Source of the DNA: Desulfobacteraceae bacterium
GTDB lineage: Bacteria; Desulfobacterota; Desulfobacteria; Desulfobacterales; Desulfobacteraceae
Assembly (NCBI GenBank): GCA_011390435.1
Contig: JAABSK010000155.1
Location: 1-6,746, forward strand
Reading direction: 5' to 3'
DNA length: 6,746 nt
The notes under the pieces: model-generated
Databases searched by the model: none
Told to the model about the DNA's origin: nothing
Seen by the model: only the letters and a program-made list of their open reading frames with translations
Shown: one piece after another, positions 1-5,478 of the stretch
Position numbering within the stretch: position 1 is the stretch's first letter
Layout: every line of letters starts with the position of its first letter
Translations under genes and position numbers: made by a program

Positions 1-839
1 AAGTGGATGGATATCTTCTAAAACCATTGACGCTTGCCGCTCTGGATTCCACGATCAAGGCAGTGGTGGAAAAGGCCAATAATCCGGAACCGGCAACTGT
101 TCACCGCCTCAAGGCCAGGGCATATGAAGAGCAGGGGGATTACGACGCTGCGATTGAACAGATCCGGGTGGCCCTGGTGCACAAGCCTTCGGCTTCACGG
201 CTCTTACGGCAGCTGGGGCTGCTCCACTTCAAAATCGATAAACCCGCCATTGCCGAAAAATGCCTGTTAAAGGCTGCATCCGTAAACAAGCAGGATATCA
301 TCACCCGGGCAAAACTTGCAGAATATTATGTCAGCAGGGATGAGCTTGAAAAAGCAGGGAAATATTTTATCGAGATTCTGACCCTGAGCACCCGGTATCA
401 TGATCAGGCTCTGGATCTGGCTGAAAAGCTTCTGGTCAACGGAATCAGAAAAATGTCCATGGACATTTTTTCAAAGGTGATCACCCGTTCCAAAAAGCAG
501 AATGCCGTCAGAGAAAAGGTGATCGATATCTGTCTGGGAAACAATGAAATTGATTTTCCCCGAACCCTTCTGGAGCAGAACATCAGGGAAAATCCTTCAA
601 ACTATGACATGGTTTTCAAAGCCGGGCTGGTGACCCACCAGTCAGGGGACTGGGAAAAAGCGCTTCAGCATTTTCTGGAAGTGGACCGCCATGTCCGTGG
701 GCATATCGAGGCAAAACTGGAGATCGCCAAAATTTATCTGATGAACCGAAAAGTGCTCAAAGCAGACGATTATTTAAACCAGGTGCTTCGGATTGAGCCG
801 AAAAATGAAGTGGCCCTGGCCCTGAGAAGGGAAATCTGA
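1..839 (+). CDS. Response regulator with C-terminal TPR repeats (5' end outside window)
   Basis: This is the C-terminal part of a cytoplasmic signalling protein. The reading frame is open at the left edge, so the GTG at position 3 is an internal Val codon, not a start. The first visible residues, VDGYLLKPLT, match the end of a receiver domain: the conserved Lys-Pro that follows beta-5, then the alpha-5 helix. From about visible residue 31 the protein is a run of helical TPR-like units, clearest at about 31-64 (KARAYEEQGDYDAAIEQI), 65-98, 99-132, 199-232 and 233-266. It ends in RIEPKNEVALALRREI. No DNA-binding, GGDEF or other catalytic output domain follows, so the output is probably protein-protein contact through the TPR array, controlled by phosphorylation of the receiver. 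The phosphoacceptor Asp lies outside the window. The stop TGA abuts the stop of the convergent larB gene. The partner kinase cannot be named from here. Confidence 0.85.
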   Translation, partial: VDGYLLKPLTLAALDSTIKAVVEKANNPEPATVHRLKARAYEEQGDYDAAIEQIRVALVHKPSASRLLRQLGLLHFKIDKPAIAEKCLLKAASVNKQDIITRAKLAEYYVSRDELEKAGKYFIEILTLSTRYHDQALDLAEKLLVNGIRKMSMDIFSKVITRSKKQNAVREKVIDICLGNNEIDFPRTLLEQNIRENPSNYDMVFKAGLVTHQSGDWEKALQHFLEVDRHVRGHIEAKLEIAKIYLMNRKVLKADDYLNQVLRIEPKNEVALALRREI

Positions 840-842
840 TCA
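837..842. other. Convergent stop codons fused in a TGATCA palindrome
   Basis: The TGA stop of the TPR regulator (837-839, plus strand) is followed at once by the TGA stop of larB read on the minus strand (840-842, seen as TCA). The two stops make the 6-base palindrome TGATCA with no intergenic base. No stem-loop with a T tract is visible around the junction, so transcripts from either side probably run into the opposite gene or stop by another mechanism. Confidence 0.8.
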
Positions 843-1607
843 ACGCTCCTGAACCGGAGAAACATGGTTGATGGAAGATGCCATGAAACCGGCGCCAAAC
901 CCATTGTCAATATTGACCACTGCAATGTTTGAACTGCAGGAGTTGAGCATTCCCAGCAGGGCAGTCATCCCGCTGAAACTGGTGCCGTACCCGATGCTGG
1001 TGGGCACGGCAATCACCGGAGCCTTGACCAGCCCGCCCACCACACTGGGAAGGGCACCCTCCATACCAGCCACTACAACAATAACCGTTGCAGCCATGAT
1101 CTGATCGTGGTGGGCAAACAACCGGTGGATGCCGGCCACACCCACATCGAAAATGCACTCCACTGTGTTGCCCATGGCTGTCGCGGTCAGACAGGCTTCC
1201 CTTGCAACCGGGATGTCAGATGTGCCGGCGGAAATAATGAGAATTTTTCCCATGCCGGTGATTTTGGGGTCCTTTTTTTTCAGCCACAAAAACTGTGCGT
1301 CTTCAAAATATTCAGCGGTTGAAAATTTCTGGATAATGTCATGGGCTTTGGGGGCCTCAAGGCGGGTGACCAGTATGATATCTTCGTGCCGGGCCATTTT
1401 TTCCATGATTCCAATAATCTGCCCAGCGGTTTTGCCCTGTCCGAAGATCACTTCTGGAAATCCTTTGCGCAGGGAGCGGTGGTGATCGATTCTGGCAAAG
1501 TCAATGTTTTCAAACGAGAGGCTGGACAGTTTTTTTTGGGCGTCATCAACACTTAAGACGCCGCTGGCAACATGGGACAAAATCTGGTTGAGCATATCTG
1601 TATTCAT
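840..1607 (-). CDS. larB: LarB, nickel-pincer cofactor biosynthesis (NaAD carboxylase/hydrolase)
   Basis: In the known pathway LarB carboxylates the pyridinium ring of nicotinic acid adenine dinucleotide and hydrolyses the phosphoanhydride, giving pyridinium-3,5-biscarboxylic acid mononucleotide. LarE and LarC then add sulfur and nickel to make the pincer cofactor of lactate racemase and its relatives. The protein has 255 residues, normal for the family. Residues 1-35 are a small helical N-terminal region. DHHRSLRKGFPEV (41-53) carries the conserved Asp, and a PurE-like domain follows with SAGTSDIPVA (126-135), GVAGIHRL (156-163), VAGMEGALPSVVGG (179-192) and PTSIGYG (202-208). D41, E183 and C224 (in LNSCSS) appear equivalent to D42, E180 and C221 of Lactobacillus plantarum LarB, from memory. 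The ATG lies 14 bases after the actin-like gene, without a good Shine-Dalgarno, which suggests coupled translation. Met-5 is an alternative start. larC and larE are not in the window, so the final cofactor user is unknown. Confidence 0.93.
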   Translation of the reverse strand: MNTDMLNQILSHVASGVLSVDDAQKKLSSLSFENIDFARIDHHRSLRKGFPEVIFGQGKTAGQIIGIMEKMARHEDIILVTRLEAPKAHDIIQKFSTAEYFEDAQFLWLKKKDPKITGMGKILIISAGTSDIPVAREACLTATAMGNTVECIFDVGVAGIHRLFAHHDQIMAATVIVVVAGMEGALPSVVGGLVKAPVIAVPTSIGYGTSFSGMTALLGMLNSCSSNIAVVNIDNGFGAGFMASSINHVSPVQER

Positions 1608-1621
1608 GCAGTATTGGTCGC

Positions 1622-2785
1622 TTAGCTCTGGCGTCTGAGCCAGGAAAGCCCTTTGGATTGTTTTTCAGATTTATCATCTCCGGTTTCAGACGGATTTGAA
1701 GCGGTATCTGCGCTTTTCTCCTGAGCTTCAACCGGTTTTTTTTCCTGGCGGGGTTCAGCCGTCGCAGCTGGTTTACTGTACCCCCACTTGTAACGGCCAA
1801 ACTTGCAGTATCCCTGAACATTGTTAAACCGTGCATCAATGTTTTTCGGGATGGGAATGACATTGCCCTCAATGTTTGGCGACAGATATTCTGCCAGTTC
1901 AATGCTGCCACCACCGGACAGGATGATCGAATCGATGTCCCAGTCATTTTCCCACAGCCGGTTAAGATCCGATGCAATGGCAGAGGCAGAATGGCTGTAT
2001 ACCCGTTTTTTAAGATTGGAGATATTGTATTCTTTACCCCGTATTTTAATGATGCCCGACTCAATGAATTTGAACATCCTGAACAGCTCAATGTTGATAT
2101 TGCTCTCCTGCCGCAGTTTGTTGGCAATAACAGAGAAGCATTTTGAAATCCCCGTATCCATGGTGGATGATCCGCGCTCAATGTATTGCAGGCGGTCAAA
2201 AATACTGAAATCCGTGGTTTTAAACCCGATGTCCACCACGCCGATTTTCTGGGTGGCCAGGGCGCGGTCCTTGATTTTTCCCTCATCGTCAAAGATCAGA
2301 TTGAAGATGGAGCCGATGGGCTGGGGAATGACATGGACCTTGTCGATGACAATCCGTTTTTTGACATCCTGTCCATCTTTGTTGTGAAAGGTAATGTCAT
2401 GGGCACCGCGGATCATCTCTTTTAATTTTTTACTGTCCCGCTTGAGGTATCCCACAGGCAGGCCGGAGACCACATTGATCGGCGCGCTGGTGTCTGTACA
2501 GATTCCAGCTGCGGCAATGGCCAGAATTTTGACAAACTCTTCGATCAGTTTTTCCTGATCCAGGGTGGAGTCCCGGATGTTGGACTGAAGCTCAGCATAG
2601 TTTCCCAGAAAATAGGATTTATCCCCCAGGGTGATGTGCAGGTCTGATGTTGCTGAATCGTCTCCCAGAAAAGAGCGGAACTGAATTTCCGTAGCGTCTC
2701 CGATAAGGGATTTGAAGATGACAGAGTTTTTGCCATTGTACGCTTTTGTAAATCCAAACCCGACATCAATTCCAACGATTTCCAT
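1622..2785 (-). CDS. ParM/StbA-like actin-fold ATPase with long charged C-terminal tail
   Basis: A 387-residue member of the bacterial/archaeal actin-like ATPases (ParM, Alp7A, Ta0583 type), which polymerise with ATP; plasmid members push DNA apart. Actin-fold motifs are in order: phosphate-1 GIDVGFGFTK (5-14), VVSGLPVGY (105-113), connect-1 VIPQPIGSIF (152-161), phosphate-2 VVDIGFKTTDFS (183-194) with D185 and D192, and the adenosine motif IILSGGGS (287-294). The fold closes with RFNNVQGY (319-326). Residues from about 338 to 378 are rich in Lys, Glu, Ser, Pro and Ala and look disordered. The protein then ends in GLSWLRRQS. The start is fixed by a strong AGGAGG 10 bases upstream. It is the first gene of a likely operon with larB, with its own promoter. 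No ParR-like gene or clear parC iteron array is present, and the surrounding genes look chromosomal. I infer a chromosomal filament or cytomotive role rather than plasmid partition; the cargo is unknown. Confidence 0.87.
   Translation of the reverse strand: MEIVGIDVGFGFTKAYNGKNSVIFKSLIGDATEIQFRSFLGDDSATSDLHITLGDKSYFLGNYAELQSNIRDSTLDQEKLIEEFVKILAIAAAGICTDTSAPINVVSGLPVGYLKRDSKKLKEMIRGAHDITFHNKDGQDVKKRIVIDKVHVIPQPIGSIFNLIFDDEGKIKDRALATQKIGVVDIGFKTTDFSIFDRLQYIERGSSTMDTGISKCFSVIANKLRQESNINIELFRMFKFIESGIIKIRGKEYNISNLKKRVYSHSASAIASDLNRLWENDWDIDSIILSGGGSIELAEYLSPNIEGNVIPIPKNIDARFNNVQGYCKFGRYKWGYSKPAATAEPRQEKKPVEAQEKSADTASNPSETGDDKSEKQSKGLSWLRRQS
1736..1743 (-). other. A8 slippery tract at the start of the actin C-terminal tail
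   Basis: On the coding (minus) strand the codons GAA AAA AAA for E348-K350 form eight A in a row, in the phase of an A_AAA_AAA slippery heptamer. A -1 slip here would read ACC, GGT and then TGA (1728-1730), giving a protein of about 352 residues without the tail and the final Trp/Arg peptide. No stimulatory stem-loop or upstream Shine-Dalgarno is obvious, so use of the site is not established. Confidence 0.3.
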
Positions 2786-2794
2786 GGGTTTTTT

Positions 2795-2801
2795 CCCTCC
2801 T
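2795..2801 (-). promoter_or_regulatory. Strong ribosome binding site of the actin-like gene
   Basis: On the minus strand AGGAGGG precedes the ATG at 2785. AGGAGG is 10 bases from the start and GGAGGG is 9 bases, with an A-rich spacer. It is a near-perfect Shine-Dalgarno, much stronger than those of larB, cmoA and cmoB, and it settles the start codon. Confidence 0.75.
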
Positions 2802-2825
2802 GAACATTTAGACGCTGTTTTCTGG

Positions 2826-2854
2826 ATTAAAGACGGTTATGCATTCAAGTTCAA
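2826..2854 (-). promoter_or_regulatory. Candidate sigma-70-type promoter for the actin-larB operon
   Basis: On the minus strand TTGAAC (2854-2849) and TTTAAT (2831-2826) are separated by 17 bases, close to TTGACA/TATAAT. Transcription would start near 2819 and give a leader of about 34 bases that contains the strong ribosome binding site. A second -35-like TTGACG lies upstream at 2880-2875, but its partner -10 is poor. Confidence 0.45.
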
Positions 2855-2908
2855 TAGCATTGCCCAACAGCCTGCGTCAAGGGATAATCAAAGGGATTCA
2901 TCGTATTC

Positions 2909-2937
2909 TTGCACTTGTCGGCCAAATATTATATGAG
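2909..2937 (+). promoter_or_regulatory. Candidate promoter for cmoAB
   Basis: TTGCAC (2909-2914) and TATGAG (2932-2937) are 17 bases apart in an AT-rich stretch (AAATATTATATGAG). Each hexamer matches the sigma-70 consensus at four of six positions. A start near 2944 would give a leader of about 26 bases to the ATG at 2970. The match is moderate and rests on sequence alone. Confidence 0.35.
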
Positions 2938-2969
2938 TGCATACAAATCCATTTACAGGTGTGCGGGAT

Positions 2970-3695
2970 ATGAAAAAAGACAAGGTGTTTGCAACCAGAA
3001 AAAAACGGGTTCGCCCGTTTGAATTCAACAAAGAAGTGGCACAGGTTTTTGATGACATGCTCAACCGGTCTGTGCCGCTGTATGGCGAGAGTATTCTTCG
3101 TCAGGCCCAGCTGGCTGCCTGTTTCCATCAGACCGGTACCCGGATTTACGATCTGGGCTGTTCCCATGGAAATCTGGGCATCAAAATACTGGATCACCTT
3201 TGTGACCAGAGTGCCTGTCTGGTGGGGGTGGACAACTCATTGCCCATGATTGAAAAATATGTTCGCAGGCTCAAGCGAAGAGATGCGTTATCACGGGTGA
3301 ACCTGATCTGCGGGCGGCTGGAAGATGTCGTGATCTGCAATGCATCCGTGGTGATTGTGAATCTGACCCTCCAGTTTCTGCCGATACAGCTGCGCACTGA
3401 GCTGATTGCCAGAATTTACCAGGGGCTGACGCCAGGGGGCGTATTCCTGCTGACGGAAAAAATTGTTCATCCGGAAGCGGTTTTTGATGATCTTTACCTC
3501 CAGTTCTATACCGAGTATAAACGTGAAAACGGCTATTCAGACCTGGAGATCAGCCAGAAACGGGAAGCCCTTGAAAAGGTACTGATTCCTGAACCGGTTC
3601 AGGTTCATGAGAGCAGAATCCGCGATGCCGGATTCACCCATTTTGACGTCTGGCTCAAATGGTTTAATTTTGCCGCGATGATGGCGGTTAAATAA
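2970..3695 (+). CDS. cmoA: CmoA, carboxy-S-adenosyl-L-methionine synthase
   Basis: CmoA converts SAM and prephenate into carboxy-SAM (Cx-SAM) and phenylpyruvate, in the cytoplasm. Cx-SAM is the donor used by CmoB for tRNA wobble uridine modification. From the chosen ATG the protein has 241 residues; E. coli CmoA has 247. Shared features, in order, are FEFNKEVAQVFDDMLNRSVP (17-36), motif I YDLGCSHGNLG (60-70), the ribose-binding acidic VGVDNSLPMIE (85-95), NLTLQFL (131-137), IYQGLTPGG (149-157) and NGYSDLEISQKR (187-198). R198 aligns with E. coli R199, recalled to hold the Cx-SAM carboxylate. The ATG is preferred to the in-frame GTG at 2937: the sequence after it (KKDKVFA) lines up with the E. 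coli N terminus, and the upstream 11 residues are unlike the family. An AGG lies 10 bases upstream. It is the first gene of a two-gene unit with cmoB. Confidence 0.95.
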   Translation: MKKDKVFATRKKRVRPFEFNKEVAQVFDDMLNRSVPLYGESILRQAQLAACFHQTGTRIYDLGCSHGNLGIKILDHLCDQSACLVGVDNSLPMIEKYVRRLKRRDALSRVNLICGRLEDVVICNASVVIVNLTLQFLPIQLRTELIARIYQGLTPGGVFLLTEKIVHPEAVFDDLYLQFYTEYKRENGYSDLEISQKREALEKVLIPEPVQVHESRIRDAGFTHFDVWLKWFNFAAMMAVK

Positions 3696-3699
3696 TCCA

Positions 3700-4671
3700 A
3701 TGGAAACACTGATATCCAATCTTCATTTTCTGAAACTGGACCACTGTCGTCAGCAGATGGAGGCTTTGGTCAAAGAACGGCGGGCCTTCCTGGATCAGAA
3801 TATCGGAAATTTCGGACGTTTCAAGGCAGTGGTCGACGCTGTTCCGGATATTCAGCCGTCACAGGTGGATTTGAATGCAAACGCCGTGACCATCGGCCGG
3901 CGCAGCGATGTGTCAGACCGCCAGTACGCAGATCTTTACAGACACCTTGAGCAATTATGCCCCTGGCGGAAAGGACCGTTTGATCTTTTCGGGGTTTTTG
4001 TCGATTCCGAGTGGCAGTCCTGGATGAAGTGGGAGCGGCTGATCAGCCGTATCCAGCCGCTCCAGGGCCGCCGCATTCTGGATATCGGTTCCAGCAACGG
4101 ATATTACATGTTCCGCATGGCTGCGCATCACCCGCTGATGGTGCTGGGTCTGGAACCCCAGAGTTCTTTTTACTATCAATATTGCCTGATCCAGAAATTT
4201 TTAAGACAGGAAAATGTGTTCTGCCTGCCGGTCCCCCATGACCGGCTGCCGAGTCTGGATCACTATTTTGATACAATTTTCTGCATGGGCGTGCTGTATC
4301 ACCGCAAATCACCGCTTGATATGCTCAAAGAGATCTGGACCTGGCTCAAACCGGGCGGAGAGCTGGTGCTGGAAAATCTGGTCATCGATTCAAGACAGAA
4401 CACCTGCCTTTTTCCGCAGGACCGGTATGCCAAAATGCGCAATGTGTTTTTTATTCCGGACCTGTTGACAATGGAATCCTGGCTGCTGCGCACTGGGTTC
4501 AAAAACATCCAGTGTGTGGATGTTACCCCGACCCGGGCGGGGGAACAGCGGAAAACCCCCTGGATTCATACGGAAACCCTGGCGGATTTTCTGGACCCTG
4601 CTGATGCCGCAAAAACCATTGAAGGGTATCCTGCGCCGGTGCGTGCCGTGTTCACGGCCCAGGCCGGATAG
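3700..4671 (+). CDS. cmoB: CmoB, tRNA U34 carboxymethyltransferase
   Basis: CmoB transfers the carboxymethyl group of Cx-SAM to 5-hydroxyuridine at position 34, giving cmo5U in tRNAs that read four-fold-degenerate codon boxes. The protein has 323 residues, the same as E. coli CmoB. It has an N-terminal helical region (1-85), PWRKGPFDLFGVFVDSEW (88-105), a Rossmann SAM domain starting at RRILDIGSSNGYYMFRM (124-140), GVLYHRKSPLDML (197-209), LVLENLVID (222-230) and FLDPADAAKTIEGYPAP (297-313). The residues recalled to bind the Cx-SAM carboxylate in E. coli (K91, Y200, R315) are present at the same numbers. One oddity is that motif I reads DIGSSNG, where E. coli has DVGCGSG. The ATG lies 4 bases after the cmoA stop and has no clear Shine-Dalgarno, so translation is probably coupled to cmoA. 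The upstream U34 hydroxylase genes are not in view. Confidence 0.96.
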   Translation: METLISNLHFLKLDHCRQQMEALVKERRAFLDQNIGNFGRFKAVVDAVPDIQPSQVDLNANAVTIGRRSDVSDRQYADLYRHLEQLCPWRKGPFDLFGVFVDSEWQSWMKWERLISRIQPLQGRRILDIGSSNGYYMFRMAAHHPLMVLGLEPQSSFYYQYCLIQKFLRQENVFCLPVPHDRLPSLDHYFDTIFCMGVLYHRKSPLDMLKEIWTWLKPGGELVLENLVIDSRQNTCLFPQDRYAKMRNVFFIPDLLTMESWLLRTGFKNIQCVDVTPTRAGEQRKTPWIHTETLADFLDPADAAKTIEGYPAPVRAVFTAQAG

Positions 4672-4686
4672 GTGTGTGACAGACCG

Positions 4687-5373
4687 CTACAATGGGATCG
4701 GTGTATCCATCTGGTGACTGGTCAGATAGGTGGTGCCGTTTTTTTCAAAAAACACCACCCCGTCCAGATAACCGACACTGCCGGATGTTTCCAGTGAAAG
4801 TCCCATCTTGAATTCTTTGATCGGGTAGATGTTCCAGTCATGGGAAACACAGATACCGATCTGCTGCCCATCCAGCGAGCGGACCTGTTCATCCATGAAC
4901 CGGACCAGGGTATCAACGGTTTCCTGCGGGTCCTGCATGATGGTGTCGTCAAGTTTGCCGTCAAACCATTCTCGTAAAAATGTGTTGGCATTCATGCTCC
5001 GGAACATGCGGACGGCCTTTTCAAAATCTTTAATGTAAAAGGCAAACAGGGTTTTGTCCATGCGGTTGTGTTCCAGGTTTGATCCGTGGCAGGCGGTAAA
5101 CCCCTTGTCGATCAGATATGCGGTTTCAACACATCTGCCCATCAGGCTGGAGTAGAGTTTGGGCGGGAAGGCAGATCTGAGCCGGGTACCAAAATCATAG
5201 GCATATTTTTTGCCGTTGTCGGTCAGTCCCATGAACGGTTCCATTCCAGGTTCTTTTGAATAAAACCGGTCAGAATGACGGATCAGTGCGCATATTTTCG
5301 TAATTCCTTCGTCCAGAAGCTGGTTGATGGTATCCAGGGTCTGGTCGGTATTGACTTCATAATTTCGTGTCAT
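4687..5373 (-). CDS. Histidine phosphatase superfamily protein, substrate unknown
   Basis: A 228-residue protein of the two-histidine phosphatase superfamily, in which a His becomes phosphorylated during hydrolysis of a phosphate ester. Expected residues are visible: LIRHSDRF (30-37) with R32, the nucleophile H33 and R36; GLTDNGKKYAYDFG (49-62), matching the usual L-T-x-x-G helix; SSLMGRCVETA (75-85) with R80; and CVSHDW (175-180) with H178. The HS after the first Arg replaces the common HG. The HD pair near the C terminus recalls the acid-phosphatase branch. There is no signal peptide or membrane segment, so it should be cytoplasmic. The start is supported by GAGG (5383-5380) six bases upstream of the ATG. 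The gene is single, convergent with cmoB (15-base gap) and divergent from the arginase gene. Sugar phosphate, nucleotide or phosphoprotein substrates are all possible; I cannot choose among them. Confidence 0.85.
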   Translation of the reverse strand: MTRNYEVNTDQTLDTINQLLDEGITKICALIRHSDRFYSKEPGMEPFMGLTDNGKKYAYDFGTRLRSAFPPKLYSSLMGRCVETAYLIDKGFTACHGSNLEHNRMDKTLFAFYIKDFEKAVRMFRSMNANTFLREWFDGKLDDTIMQDPQETVDTLVRFMDEQVRSLDGQQIGICVSHDWNIYPIKEFKMGLSLETSGSVGYLDGVVFFEKNGTTYLTSHQMDTPIPL

Positions 5374-5408
5374 GTGATGCCTCGCTGTCAGTGTGAATAT
5401 CTTTACGG

Positions 5409-5437
5409 TTGAATAGATTTCATACTCTATGATATAT
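5409..5437 (+). promoter_or_regulatory. Candidate promoter for the arginase gene
   Basis: TTGAAT (5409-5414) and ATATAT (5432-5437) are 17 bases apart; a TATATC reading at 5433-5438 with 18 bases is also possible. The start would be near 5445, giving a leader of about 35 bases with the AAGGAG site. It shares its DNA with the opposite promoter, so polymerases on the two would exclude one another. Confidence 0.4.
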
Positions 5438-5447
5438 CAGCTGTCAA
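5419..5447 (-). promoter_or_regulatory. Strong candidate promoter for the histidine phosphatase gene
   Basis: On the minus strand a perfect TTGACA (5447-5442) is followed after 17 bases by TATGAA (5424-5419). This is the best sigma-70-like match in the window. The predicted transcript starts near 5412, with a leader of about 38 bases carrying GAGG ahead of the ATG at 5373. Confidence 0.55.
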
Positions 5448-5464
5448 CCGATGAACCCATCTTC

Positions 5465-5470
5465 AAGGAG
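5465..5470 (+). promoter_or_regulatory. Ribosome binding site of the arginase gene
   Basis: AAGGAG lies 8 bases upstream of the ATG at 5479, an optimal Shine-Dalgarno that fixes the start. Confidence 0.75.
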
Positions 5471-5478
5471 CAATTCCA

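Larger units (their letters stand above)
5406..5450. repeat. 7-base inverted repeat spanning the divergent promoters
   Basis: CGGTTGA (5406-5412) and TCAACCG (5444-5450) are exact inverted copies separated by 31 bases. Each arm overlaps the -35 element of one of the two divergent promoters. The 8-base palindrome GATATATC (5431-5438) sits between them. The arrangement may be a shared operator, or only two -35 elements that look alike in opposite directions. Confidence 0.45.

Noticed and set aside
820..831. Small hairpin CCCT-GAGA-AGGG near the end of the TPR gene
   Set aside because: The stem has only 4 pairs, there is no T tract, and it lies within coding sequence; not a credible terminator.
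1129..1485. Open frame of 118 codons on the plus strand opposite larB
   Set aside because: It is antisense to conserved LarB motifs and has no recognisable domain.
1628..1643. Hairpin with a 5-base stem (CTGGC/GCCAG) at the end of the actin gene
   Set aside because: There is no T tract and it lies inside the last codons, before a tightly linked larB; not enough for a terminator or regulatory call.
1546..2292. Open frame of 248 codons on the minus strand inside the actin gene, running into larB
   Set aside because: It is an alternative frame of the actin gene. Its translation is low in recognisable motifs and rich in Arg, Pro and Ser, and the true frame carries all the actin motifs.
1821..2387. 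Open frame of 188 codons on the plus strand opposite the actin gene
   Set aside because: It is antisense to a well-supported gene and gives a Met/Ser/Arg-rich protein without motifs; no ribosome binding site favours it.
1622..2785. ParM homologue as a sign of a plasmid or integrated element
   Set aside because: Neighbours are core genes (cmoAB, larB, arginase), with no integrase, replication gene, transposase or attachment repeat.
2937..2969. Upstream GTG start for cmoA
   Set aside because: It would add 11 residues that do not resemble CmoA N termini, and it overlaps the candidate -10 element; the ATG at 2970 fits the family.
2786..2969. parC-like centromere upstream of the actin gene
   Set aside because: Only two copies of AAGGGAT (2879-2885 and 2891-2897) are seen, not an array of iterons, and no ParR gene is present.
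4672..4686. Terminator between cmoB and the phosphatase gene
   Set aside because: The 15-base gap has no inverted repeat or T run.
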